The notes beneath the pieces are model-generated. The model saw nothing but the letters and a program-made list of their open reading frames with translations, searched no databases and was not told where the DNA came from. Positions 50,240 to 63,679 of a stretch of 64,000 nucleotides of DNA are shown in pieces. Each line of letters starts with the position of its first letter. Within the stretch, counting starts at the first letter, position 1. The DNA is taken from positions 1 through 64,000 of the forward strand of contig VTFK01000539.1 in the NCBI GenBank assembly GCA_009617715.1, in the 5' to 3' direction. The stretch comes from Plectrocnemia conspersa. Taxonomy: Eukaryota > Arthropoda > Insecta > Trichoptera > Polycentropodidae. The position numbers and the translations under genes were made by a program.

Positions 50240-51070
50240 AGACAGTCTATAAAAAAGGCTTTCAGTGATTTTTTGCGTTGTCGTTACAACCGAGCGTTAC
50301 AAACATTTGACGGGTTAAAGAGGTCACATATTGATTTTTCAACCCTTTCACGTGCTGGCCCTTTTCATGGGCCAGCTTCCATATCCTTGCATCCAGCCAC
50401 TGAGCGTTTTCATCGAAATCCGATCCGAAACTTTTATTTTTCGTTAGGACCCCGGGACTTAATATTTGATCAGCTCCCGTTCCGTGATCGGATGAAGTGG
50501 TCGAGTAACTTTAAGAGGATTACGTTAATAAATCAACAGTCGAAAGGATTTTGTGGTTATGTAGTATGTGTGCGTCGTTGCGTTTTGCCGATTGTTTGCC
50601 GAAACTTAATTATTCTTTTTAGATCGTATTTTTATTAATATAAATGTTAGATGTAAAGATTAGCTATTAAGCTAAATAAATTAATAAAATAAAATAACTT
50701 ATGAATAATTTATTTTTCGAAAATCTACGCATAAGTTATCGAAATTGGGTTTAAGAACAATTCGCAAATTAAATTCCTGGCATTTCACAGTTCGATCAAA
50801 TCATCTGATAAGGAATAGATACCTCACGGTAGTGTACAGTTGCCAAAGTATTTTTTTCATTACTCAGCCCGGGAGTTCGTTCTCTCTCTTTTTCCCTCCC
50901 GGTTTACGTCTTCCCTTCCTCTATTTTATTGCTCGTAAAAGATTGAGTCCCCAAATATTTTACGCAGAATCAGAACATTCCCGGTTGCTGGGACGACTGG
51001 CTTCCCAAATCCTTCAACGATCAACGTTTGATTTCTCGCTGACAGTAGCGATAATAAGCATCTTATTATG
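50240..51070. other. GC-balanced intronic island 7
   Basis: This is the longest island. A 121-codon plus-strand frame (50273-50638) and a 108-codon frame (50745-51071) are open, but their peptides have no motif. It contains the hairpin gctggccc-ttttcat-gggccagc (50354-50376). Confidence 0.35.
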
Positions 51071-53509
51071 ATCGACAATGCAAGTCGTATTTAGTTTAAC
51101 TTTGTAGATTTCAAAATATTATGTTATATGAGTACGCTGTATAACACAATGGATATGATGTAGGAAGCGAGCGGGATAAACCCTCTAAGATTGACTTTTC
51201 AACCCTTTGACCCCTATATCTATCTATATATGGGTTTGCGATCTCTTGTCCGATTAGCCGTGAGGGACGAACTGTAAAGATTTTCCGGTTTATCTATAAG
51301 ATATTCATATTCATGTATATGTATAGTATATGCAAGAAATGTGTGCCATTGTGAAGTTCTATTGTGATTATTGCGAGTAACATATTATATTATATAATAG
51401 TAAAATATATTCAGATTTAGTGGAACGTTAAACACAATGAGTCAGTTATGAAAAATATATTACAAATTTTTCCAATAAGGTACAATCTGATTCTTCTCAT
51501 ATTTTGACAATTTCCATTTTCATACAATTGTCAAAATATAAAAACCTAATTTAATAACGCGTGTCTATTGTTCTATATTATTGTTTTCATATTTTAGAAA
51601 ACTCGAGTCTGCTGTTTTAAAAATGTATGTTGACAAATAATTTTGCAATATATTTCATATACTAAATTAATTTGCATCTATTGTTATCATAAATAAAATT
51701 ACGCTATTTTTGTATATTTATTATATTTAAAAGTAATCTTATTGCTAAGTTGTTTGATATAATTTTTCATTAACACTGTCGGTTTTAGTGGACCTAACGC
51801 GTTTTTCGTCCGCGTCGTTCTTTAGTCACCAATTTCTTTTGCTTCTCTTGGACTCGTCTACACTTACTTTGTAAAGCGTCACTGATTGACACGACCTTCT
51901 TCTTTAAAACCTGAGTAATTTAGGTTTTGCATACCGTCACTTGGTTCTCGAGTTATTTGCTATGGTACGAGTATTTCGCTCATTCGGGAGTACCGCAAGA
52001 GCCTGATTTGTATCTTCTGTTGTTCCTCCTGCTCATTAATGATACATGCAAGAATTTAGAACTTGGGCTTATTATTTTAATATTTTTTCAGATTTTTTTA
52101 CGACCGCTAGTTTATAGCATCATTAAATCCATTATATAGAATGTAGTATTCCGTGATGGTTTCTCAGATGTTTCTTTTTGTTAGATGCGTTGGGCTACAA
52201 TTAATTATATTCTCGACGTAGTTTTGTGCTTTATTACGTATGAGCATACTTAATAAAGCTTTTCTAAAGTTGCTAAGCAGTGATCAATAATCTGTCGATT
52301 CTTGGCGATTTAGAGCTTTGTAGAGTCTTAGTTGCGTCTTTTTTTCCTGAGCGTTGCCGCCATAACGTTATCATATAAGACAATAATTACAAAAAATAAA
52401 TCCATTTTATGTTATTTACTTCTTATCAATAAATCTGGATTCAGTATCTTAAATGTATTCCAGGAGGGTTCAAAGAAAATTTCCCAGATGAATTTTGTTT
52501 TGTATCGCATCGCTTTTTGTGAAAACCGTTCGGTTCTTGAGAATTTAGAGCTACGGATTTTCAGAACCTTTAAGTAAAGTCATCGCTTCATCGCAACACT
52601 ACTCTAACACGACTTATTCATCTTCTTAAGAAACTCGCCAGACATAAAGGTTCCTTTTCAGTTATAGCCACAAAAACTGGTCTAATTTATGTAATATAGT
52701 TTAACATTGCCTTCTGGTTAGAAGGTTTATTTTTTTTAAGACAAAATCCGTCTACAATTTTATTTTATCTGCATTTGTAAGTACTTATAAATAGGCTGTG
52801 CAATGAGAAATTTTTATTAGAAATAAATATATGAACAATTTAATCAAAGGAAATAATATTGATAATAAAGCATATCCTACCATTCATTTATATCTGAAGG
52901 TTACGTTAGTTATGTTTCGGATATGTATATATTCGGACATATCTTTAATATCTATGAAAATAACGTAACCTACATTTTATTCATATGTGTGCATTTATAT
53001 TGAATTTTCCAAGATTAATGTTAGCATTAGAGGTGAAGTACCAAAAAGCTCACAAATTTGATTCGTCTGGGGTCACCCGTAAATCAGTCGGTGGGCGGAT
53101 AAGTGGATGGAGACACTCTCTAGAGATATTACTTTTATGAAAATATATTTTAAAATTGAAAAAACGACGTCTTCACATTCATAACTTCAACTTTTATTTA
53201 TGCAAATGCAAAAGTAAATCATTGAGATACATATACATTTTAACGTATATAAAATTGTCTAGCGGTATGGTACGTATGCGTATGTTAAATCTCTAGACGA
53301 GAGGAAAGTTTTAACTTATGAGTTTTCGCGTCGGCTGAAGTTCCTTTTACGATATTTCCAAGACTAGTTTTAAAATATATTATACTCCGTATCCCTTAGC
53401 GCTGATATTTAATCGTTATTTATCGCATTAGTCATCCAAAATCAGATAATGTAAGTGTTGTTTATTTATACTTAAATGATTATGATAGAACACTTATAAT
53501 CCAATTCCT

Positions 53510-54115
53510 TCACAGAAAAACTTTATTCTTCTTCGCGTAAGCCACATAATCAGTTATTCCGAGTCCGTATCTACTTTGCGTCAGTTTAGTATTGTGTCAG
53601 TGCCAGTTGTACTTAAACTTTTTGGGGTTTCTGTCAAGGGAACGCACGTGCGAACCTTCCGTTACAAAAAGCCGAATCATCCCCCTTATAACCAATTTAT
53701 TTATCGAGTTTATAAATATTGTGATTGATAATACATATCTATTATGTAAAAATAATACAAATATTTTAATAACGTTTTTTGCATTTATTTTCACAAATAT
53801 ATAGTGTATGTATCGCGCTATTTATTATTCAGAAGCTTCAAATTCTAAAGGTTATAATAATTCGGGTTTGTCCGCCCTTAATGCGTTTATTTTCCGCCCA
53901 CCATAGCCGACGAATATTATCGATGTGCGTCCCAGTCCTCTCCCTTTCGTAATAATGAATTTTCCGTATTTTGTGTCTCGCTCTAGTATCTCTTTGACTG
54001 CCAGAAATGTTTTTACGGAACTAAACATTATTTATCCGGCGCCGACTAACTTCCTTTTTTTTCTGTTTGAGACTGGTGAGCTTGCGAAACGATTTCATTG
54101 CCAAAGTGTTAATCG
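53510..54115. other. GC-balanced intronic island 8
   Basis: Two moderately GC-rich blocks (53510-53700 and 53860-54115) are separated by AT-rich sequence. Overlapping frames on both strands, none favoured. Confidence 0.25.
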
Positions 54116-55439
54116 ATAAAATCAACACATGGTGGTATAATTATTATTTACATAATAAATAACAGCTATGTAATATATATCATGCGATATTACTACTTTT
54201 TATCAGCTCACCCAAAGATAAAACCTAATGCATGTATATGTACATTTTAAAATAAAATAAAATATGGTCTTGAATATTATGACTTTTAGTGTCACGTCAC
54301 CATATAAAGAGAAAAATTAATAAATATTAAATGTATATGCACAATATATGTACATATATCGTAGGAATGTCACAGAGAAGCAAATATGTATGTATGTAAG
54401 GCATTATGAGCGTGAATGAAGTAGCTCAAATATTTCAAGAGGGGCACTTTGACTAGTTAGATACATCTAATGGATTAGAGGTGAGCTTATATACATATCC
54501 TGTCTATCTGCTACATGTAATGTATTATGATATAAATTCGCGTGTAATTGCATTAAGACGTCTTAGCTGGATTGATTTATGGTGTTAGTATTATTATTTT
54601 TATTTTATGGAAATAGAAGGTTTAGTTGTGGAGTTGTTTGGATGTCCCGAGAAGTTCAAAATGCGCAAAAGGGTGAACTCAAAGTGAACTTTAAATTGTT
54701 CGAGGGCGGAAAAGGTTATGGCGCATTCTATGCGGCGGTTGTGTTGTTGAAGGATATGGATAGGATATGACCAGGGGAAGTGCGTAGAGAAATGTGTCGC
54801 TGCACAAGGGGTTTGACCCATTAAGTGCAACGTGCTAGGAGGGAAAAACGGATCATTTACAACGGCGACAGTGGTTGCCTGAGGCATTGTTCTGAAATGT
54901 CGGAAAAACTTGTCATATATGTATGTACCTACGTATCCAGCAATCTCCCCCTTCATAAGTGACACACATAGAGAAACAAAAGGGCAAATGTCGGTTTATG
55001 TTTCACTCGAATGTTTACGTTTGTGAAATGCTTTTAAAAATAATTACAATTTTATACCGAGTTTTATACTTCGCCCGCGTTTCGCTTATTAGTTTTAATG
55101 TAACAATGCTAAATAATATTAATCATAAGAGAAGCAATTGTCTCTTTAATTAACTCCAGGTACATTAAGCGATCAGACAATAATTTACTTATTTATTATC
55201 ATAGCGAAGTAAATGATAATTGGGAATTAAAGCAGCTAATGCTTGGAAGCTATGAAATTTTTAGTATAATCACATGCTACTTAGTTACATATATTATATA
55301 TGTAATTAATGCCTTTAAAATCAACAGCGTTCTATTGAATAGTTTCAGTGTATTAACTGATCCAATTCTACAGCAACAATTTACAATTAAAAAAAATGTT
55401 ATGTAATAATTAGGTAAAATTAACCATTGAAATCAGCTG

Positions 55440-55800
55440 TAGACATTCTATAATATATAAAAGCGTTGGAGTAGAATGAAATGAACTTTGTCTGCTCTAC
55501 ATTGGCGAAGTTGTCCGAAGTTATGCGAGGACGAGAGTGTAATTGGTAACTTCGTACTACTTCGTTTCGCCTCGGGTAACTTCGAGCGACTTCCGAACCG
55601 TGTTGGTATTTGTAGCCCGAGTCAAAGGGCCAAAGTCCGACAACGAAGTGACTCACTACACTACTCGTTCTACTTTAGTTTGCATGTAGATGTCTTGTGA
55701 TTCGCACAGGAGCAAACGCTTTATTTTAGAAATTGCTTCAGTCGGAGCCGTGTATTTGGGACCACAAGGTCTAGAACGCCTGCGTGCAAATTCAACAAAT
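55440..55800. other. GC-balanced intronic island 9
   Basis: It has repeated aacttcg / ttcgag words (gtaacttcgtactacttcg, then ggtaacttcgagcgacttcc), which look like clustered related sites. Open frames on both strands have no motif. Confidence 0.3.
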
Positions 55801-57483
55801 TAACAAAATTCCGATAGTGTAATTAAGGAAAAATCCCTATTTGCCACATATATGGGCTACAATAGAAAAATAACGTCGCTTAAATCTGGCAGTGGAGTAG
55901 ACTAGCTAGCATCCTTTCCAAACAAAGAGTTTTTGCCGTACTTATGAGTGCTTAATGTCTCAGAAAGGTCGTTGTATTAAGCGGTCCTTGAATTTTTAGC
56001 AATTATTAACGCAATTGTATGTTCACGAAATCTCTTTTCCATTGTTGTGAAAATAATATGTGCAGCCTAACTTTAGAGACGTGTTTTCGTTTGTGAGAAA
56101 TTTTCGTTATAATGATTTTCAAAGTATTACATATTCTGCAGTTGGTTTAAACCCCACAAAAGTAATTTGAAGCTAAATTTTTATGCATAAAAGTAAGTAA
56201 AATATATTAAAAAATGTGTACATGCAGTAATTATTAACGTTCTAACAGCGTATTTTTAGTTTACTATTTCGAGTTTCCTACGCGAATAAGTATTGCGATT
56301 GAGTTATGAATAAAATAAAAATCGACGCTAAATTAAAAGTAAACATCAACGAATAGAAATCGACGAAATGGGACATTTTTTCAATATTATTTAATCAACT
56401 AAAAAAATAAAAATACGTGCGTTTGTGGCAGTCACTTTTGCGAGTGGTCTTGGAAAATTGAAATGTCAAAAAATCCTGTAAATTATACCGTGCTCGAAAT
56501 AACGCGTTCTATTATGTAATGGGTTCACATAATTCACCCGCACCCAGGAATCCTGAGAGATTTTTATCAGATACTGCCCCATATCCCTGTTTCATGTCCT
56601 GTGCTATACGGTATTAAAACACGTGTAATGTCAGATAATGGAATGTTTTTGGATAGCGACTTTTCGACTTAAAATAAATTTCAATATCGAAATTCCTGTC
56701 GTTCTCTTTATCAATATTTAACACGACTAATTTAATTAAAGCGTGTTTTTATATATTTTTTAATATGATTAAATAATTTATTTAAGGAAATATTTTATGT
56801 AGAGCTATATAATTAATTGAATACTTAAAAAAATATTCGTTAAGAAATTGTTTTAATTAAACTTTGTATTATATGTATACAAATTTTGGAAAATAAGGTA
56901 CATGTGTAGTACGTACAGTTATTAATTAATTTATATTTCGTTGTTATTTTAAACATGAAGCCAAATTAAAAATTTAAATATACTCGTTTATAAATTTATT
57001 GTATTAGAGATTAATTAAAACATAACATAATATTAAATTATATGTAATAATAATAAATTATAATAGTGTAAATGAACTCATTTTTTATCAAAGTTTTATT
57101 GTTGGTATTTTTACAAGATTATTTGCTTACTCGTTTATATATTTTGTTAATGAGTCAGATATTTTTTTGGGACGTTGAGATTTTTTAATGTTTTCAATCC
57201 GTTATTCGTTAGCAGTGAACACTCTCACATGAGCAGTTTTGAAAATTATCTCGTCGCCAGCAAAGTGTACAAAGCTGATAATAATTAAAACCATTTTGTT
57301 CCCTCCGCTCGCATCATACGAGTTTTATGATATTTTTGCACGGAAAATGTTTTCTCATGTATTTATGTATATACCTGTTATATAGTCAATGCTGCTGATT
57401 GCACAGTTATTATTTGATCAATTATAATCAACAAATTAACTTCAATGTTCAAATTACATTTATTCAACAAATATTTTTTTTTC

Positions 57484-57504
57484 AAAAAAAAAAAAAAAAA
57501 AAAA
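57484..57504. repeat. Poly-A tract, 21 nt
   Basis: It is a homopolymer of A following ttttttttc. It could be an old retrotransposed tail, but no element is recognisable upstream. Confidence 0.9.
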
Positions 57505-58524
57505 GGTTTTTGTGCCTTCTACGTCCTGTGTCAATCCAATATACAAATAAAACAAAATACTGGATACAATTTGTAGAAAATACATATGTGTGTATCTAAT
57601 ATGCAAAATCTGTTATATTAAAAAAAATATAGGTGATTTTAATTATTCCACAAACAGTACAATCTAAAACTTTCGGTGAAAACACATGTAATTTTATGTG
57701 TATTGAATTTCTATTTAAGTTAATATATTTATTAATAAAGCAATTACATTAATTATTTCTATTATATATTTGTTTTGCATGTTAAATTTGTGCCTTCCGT
57801 TTGCTCGTGTAAAGTCAAATTTGTTAATTTGACTGTTAGTTATACTGTGATGTTGGGGTTTATCTTTAACGGGCAAATCCTTATCAAACTTGGTTCACAA
57901 TATTAATTTCAAAATGTCAATAGACGATTAAAGCAATTTGTTGTTGATGCTAAACTATCAATATATTATAATTAGGGTAGCAGGATTTGAGAATGGAAAT
58001 ACGGAAAATTTTCGATGAAAACACATTTAAAATATAACAGCTCATTAATGAAAATTACATTTTTCCTATTTTATAAATTCTTTACTATATGGCGCGCACT
58101 TGAGACTTACACATAAATTATAGATAAACATCTTTCTATATTTGCATTATGCGTTAGCAATGCATTTTTTCATTGAAATCTCAAACGAAGAAAACATTGT
58201 TTCTTCATGTATGTTGCTTAAGCTAATATTTTGTCATATTTTCAATGTTAAAAAATACTTTTAATTTAAGCAAAATCTGGATTAAAATTGTTGCAGTAAA
58301 ACGCTGATGCAAAATAAATTTAAATAATACACACATGTGAGACTCAATAACTGTGCGGTTAGAACAATAACATTTATAGTTGTATAGCTTGCGGCCAATC
58401 TTAATTGTGGTTTGCATATTAGGTGTATATGTCAATAACTTACTTTGCAAGGTCGAAAAAATATTATTAAATGTGCTTTGAATATATATTTTGCCGATTA
58501 TTTTACCTATGTACGATATTTAAG

Positions 58525-58673
58525 TATCCCGATAACCTTTATCGGGATAGTGAAACGGAACGTGTTCCGTAAATAAACCTGACGTAGAACGTCTGAATAC
58601 CCTAATTAGAATGCATCACTCAAATAATTAAGCCGTCGGTTTAATAGTTTAGTATATTACGAAGTTTCGTAAT
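58525..58673. repeat. Cluster of three near-perfect palindromes
   Basis: tatcccgata-acctt-tatcgggata (58525-58549), acggaac-gt-gttccgt (58555-58570) and attacgaa-gt-ttcgtaat (58656-58673) lie within 150 bp. The last two share a central gt spacer. This looks like a group of dimer-binding sites or a structured element. Confidence 0.9.
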
Positions 58674-60639
58674 TATATTACGGGGTTGGCTCAATGAAAA
58701 AAAACAATTTATATAACATCTGAAAATATTTTATATTTATCGAAAAAGATTTGCGATTATTATTTACTAATTAAAAATAGTATTGTAATTACACAGTTGT
58801 TGGATGTGGTAAAGTTGATGCGTCGTTATTACGGAATTAAAAAAATAAAATAATACTTTCGGAGACGTGGTTATAGAGAGTTGAAGGACAACCAAAAAAC
58901 AAGAAGACATATGAAATTAGACAAGGATGTTTTAAATTTTATGGTGGACAGATTCTAATAAAACTATTAAGGAATTCTCGTAGAACTTGGCTGTATATTT
59001 ACTATATAACAACAATGTTTAATTAAAACGCTAATATCTAGATATAAAATGGTTTTTGACAAGGATTTCTACCGGTCTTTAACAACAACCTTTTTTAACC
59101 CTTCGACCAACAATGATCCTTAAAAAGGTTATTCTTTGTGTTTGCTTGGCAGACCATTACAAAAGCAAGATTAAAAGGATATGGTAAAAAGCCAATCACT
59201 TTTATTGACAATTAGTGTTTCCAAATATTCGCTATTTTCAACTATTCGAAAATCGAACAGTAAACGAAATAATATTCAAATATATTCGTGAAATTATAAA
59301 AAAATAAAATATACAGTTTGAATATTAAATACATGTTAATGCATACATATTTGTAAGTTATTAATAGTAAGGTTCAATATTTTTTTTTTTTTATTTTAAT
59401 TATTCCCGTTGCCGAAAATACTCATTTAGTTCTGTTCATATGTATTTTATTGTCAACAATGATTGTAGCAGCTACAATTCAATTATCATATTAGAAAGAC
59501 TTAAATTAAATATTATTGATTTGAGAGATTTCGTACAATCAAAAAAAAAATTCATACCAGCTGTTGAGACATTTGGAAATATGAGTAATTTTTAGAATTT
59601 CGGCAATTACAGAGTGATTAAAATAATATAATTTTCTTTCGTGTATGAGTTTGAATTTTTACCAAACAATGGGTAGTGTTTTAGCGGTGTTTATAAGTCA
59701 TTAGCGTCTTGCGATGGATGTGTTATTAGGTGGTCCGTGAAATATTTCCAATTATCAACGCAATTCTTGAGTCACGAGATCTCTTATTAATTGTAATGAA
59801 AAATACTGTGGATGCCTTACTTTCGAAACTTTTGATCTCTCGTGCCGTTTGTTCGCAACGGTCGTTAGAATGACCTCCAAATTATAAAAAAATTGGGGTT
59901 GCTTGAAATACTAACAAATAGTTAAGCAAAGTTCACCCAAAGCTCACAACATATTCCTTTCGATATAATTTTTTACGTTAACTGAACACATCCAAAATCA
60001 ATTGGACATTCTTTAATGATCACAAAATTAGTATAAGAGAGGAATTTAAATACTATTTTATCTGAAAGAAATAATATTGAACACTCTTTTCAATAATATT
60101 TTTTTTTTATAAAAATAATCATTTCTTTTCGTTTTTTTTGATTTGATGATTTCATTTTTAAATTAGGCAAAGAAAAGGCTACTGTTTTTAAGTCTGGTAA
60201 ATAAAGCCTTACACGAGACTACAAGCGAACATTAATCACATTCAAAGTCAGAGCAAAATATATGTACTTTATTTTCTTGTAATATTTTTTTGTCAAGCCG
60301 TTTCTATGGTATACTAATATTTTGTAGCTGACTATAACTTTGAGTCATTCAGCGATTTTTTGCCATATTTTCATGCACTTTTTAGATCGAATCTATAATT
60401 AAAAAAAAAACAATGGGCATACTATTCTAGCTTACTTGGTCATATTATATTGATAAAACCGTTATTGATTATTAATAATAAAAAAAATCATATGGCAGTT
60501 TTTTTTATTAAATGTTATGATTATTTCATTACTGATTTTTAGGCTTTTTGTTAAAGACAAACACGTTTAATTTTTATTATTTTCAGTATCATTGTATTAT
60601 GTTTAATATAATGTGTTATTCAATCAATTTCAAAACTAC

Positions 60640-61400
60640 ACACTACACATAAATAAAATGCCTCGCAAAGGCCATCTGGTATTTTCGCATACGTACGGGA
60701 TTGGTCCATACTGTAATCGAAAATATCGCCAATACTATTTAGGTACGAGACGCCAGTTTCTCACAACACTACCCCAAGTGGCTGGTTGCTATTCCAAACT
60801 CAATCTCATGATATTTCGCAGGTCGCCACCGGAATCGGATATATAAGTGGGAGCCGTAAAAAATATGACGAGAAATAATTTCGCACCGCCACCCTTTGGG
60901 AGGGCTTTGTTCCCACTCGCGAGAATTGATGTGTTCCACTCGTATTTGAATCGTTTCGTCAATGGCGTGCCAAGAGGGAGAAAACGAAAGGCGTCCAAGA
61001 TAAATCTTTTTTGCACTTTTCCCTCAGGCAGTTCGCTGACCATGAAATGTTGCGTAACGTCACTCTTGTTTTCCAGTGTTCAAAAATTCCAAATTCACTC
61101 ACGTATTAATTAATTTTTGCCTTTCGTTTCACCGAGTTAAAAACTCTCGAAAAGCGAGGAAAAAACGAAGGACCTCGCGAAACTGCCGCTGTGAATCCAA
61201 ATGATGAATTTTAAACATAATCCCGGCAGATAAAGATAATGAAAGCTGTGCTGCGAAACTTGCTGAATATATTTTCGGTGTGAAAGTCTTAATTTGAGAA
61301 TTTTTAATGTGATTACGCTGCTAAATGCCGGCTGTTCGCGATACGCGTAGCAAAGTTAGGTACGTTCAGAGTTTGAAAACCTTTGTGTAGGATTATTCTA
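60640..61400. other. GC-balanced intronic island 10
   Basis: Frames of 77-88 codons on both strands cover 60613-61113, without motif. It includes gcaccgccaccctttggg and ctcgcgaaactgccgctg. Confidence 0.35.
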
Positions 61401-62265
61401 ATCAGCGGCCTCATTGATCTATCAAAGACGATTACATCTGTATAAAAAATATTTTAAATCAGTTTGCTTCTGTCACTTTTAATATATTTTATATAGATAA
61501 GGAGTATTACTTTTGTTTGTATCGCAGTTGAAAATCTGCATAAAATATTGAAGCTTTCAAGCTCATGCATATTTCATTTAGTATCTTTTTGCATGCGTGC
61601 ATGATGTACATATATATAAATGATGATGCATACGGTATTACAGTTACGTCTCTGTCCACCCGTTGAATTCTTCATTGGCTCATAGTGACTCTTCTTATCG
61701 TCTAGGGGCAAAATATATACAATTGCTAGATTTAAATGTACATGTGTGCATATATTATACATATACCGGTAGGTTCAAAGGTATCCGGCCCTTGTATGAT
61801 GGAGATACGATACAATAAAAAGCCTTTGTTATGTTTAAACTAGCTTTCGTATTCAGCTTCGCCTGTGTTTTGTTCTCAATTGTATAATATACTTTTTAAT
61901 ATTTTATTTTTATCTCTAAGATTATGACATAATTAGCAATTAAATAAGCATTTATCTTAAGTAAATTCTTATTACACTGAATGACTGTCTATATGAATTA
62001 TTTATTGTCAAGGCGGAGGTAAGTACAATTTAGACTTAAAGTTGTTTGAAGCGTAATGATAAATTCTTAAATAAACACATTCTCGGCTTTTAATGATTGT
62101 TGCCTCAATTATATAAGTTTTTTTAAATTAAAATCAAATGTATTAAAATACTGTTATGATAGATTTTTTTACTCTGTGCATAACAAATCTACTTGAGTAA
62201 GTGAATCAGATATAATGAATACATACAAGTAAATATTAACCACCAAACTGAAAGTCTGGGAATTG

Positions 62266-62345
62266 GTGACATCTATATTGATAATTATAAATTATTATGT
62301 GTGGTATAATTTATAACCAATAGATGTCACTGCAGCCGGCGCCGG
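62266..62345. repeat. Long imperfect hairpin plus 10-bp GC palindrome
   Basis: gtgacatctat (62266-62276) pairs with atagatgtcac (62320-62330), and inside it ttataaattat (62285-62295) pairs with ataatttataa (62306-62316) around a 10-nt loop. Directly after it is ccggcgccgg (62336-62345) and a T8 run. Confidence 0.85.
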
Positions 62346-63679
62346 TTTTTTTTATAGTAGCGCATTTTTTTATAAAATAAAAATTCTTGATTCTTATTAG
62401 CTTTTGAGGATCTGTCAATGATTTTAAAATTTTAGTACGAATTTTTCTGAGAGCTCATAAGTTTATTTAGTACAGTCAAGTTTCAACATAAGTCAGTGCC
62501 GTTTTGTAACTAATGTTGTAAGTATCTTCTTCACTTATATTCTCATTGTCAGTAAGTGATAATAGAAACGATATCTGCAACATTTAAACATTGAAAACCT
62601 GGATCATTTGAATTGCGATCAAAACACTCCTCGATGTTTTCCGATCGACATTTTCAGAGCATTTTAAATTTTCCATTAATCTGCATATTTCGTATTTCAG
62701 TTTCCTCAGTATCTTCAGAATCCAATTACCACGTTACGAAACATATTTTTTCTCGATCGAACAAGTGCTATTGAATTTTCATTTTACCATGATTGTGCTA
62801 TTACATTTTAGCATTTAATGTCGTAATTTTTTCCAGAAATATGTATGTCAAACTATTATCTTCCTCAGCAAAAGATTTGAGAATACCAGCAGAGTAAAGC
62901 CATTTCATTAATGATATAACATCGTAATCCATTGGTTGAATTAAACTTAACATTAGGCATTAAAATGTTTGCAACGTCGTTCGTTCTTAATACATTTTAA
63001 TTGGGATGAGATGAAGCATTACTATGTGGGAATCCTTTACTTTTTTTAAAAAAATCTCTCACTTCAGGAACCCATTGGTTTTGAACCAATCGTAGAAAAT
63101 CGCCTTATATAACCGTGCTTCATTTTGGTTATATTAATCATTAGGAAGATGTTTTATTATAATTTTTTTTATTGTACAAAATTTTATTTAATTTAATTTT
63201 AATTTCTTTAAAAAAAAAAATTAATTTATTTATGTCAAACACGAGTAATCCGCATCCAGATAATAGAGAAAACAATTTATTATATTTTTGAGACAATAAT
63301 GTGTGATTGACTTTAAACTACTGCTCTAAATTACTTGCAATAATGCTTATATTTAAAAATTCAACACTATTATTTATTACTCATTGAATTAATAATTCGC
63401 AACGGCCTGTTAGTTTTATCGGCGTTCACGTTCAGCATTCAGAACTTATTACGATACGGCGAATTCTTACATCGCTATAAAAAATATGTCGATATAGCAA
63501 TAGGTCAGAATTTACGACACTTTTCTTTGAGATAAGAAAAAACATACACATGTCCGAGAGAAGTAAACTTGTTTTATTCGCTGCTTTTGCGTGTCCGTCT
63601 CTTTGAGGTGGGTCCCTTTTTTTTTTTTTCCAAAATTTATATTCCCGATTAAATATTTACCAGTATCCTTTGTACCAAT

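Noticed and set aside
50354..50376. An 8-bp hairpin with a 7-nt loop (gctggccc/gggccagc) as an RNA element.
   Set aside because: It is too short to stand out in a GC-rich block.
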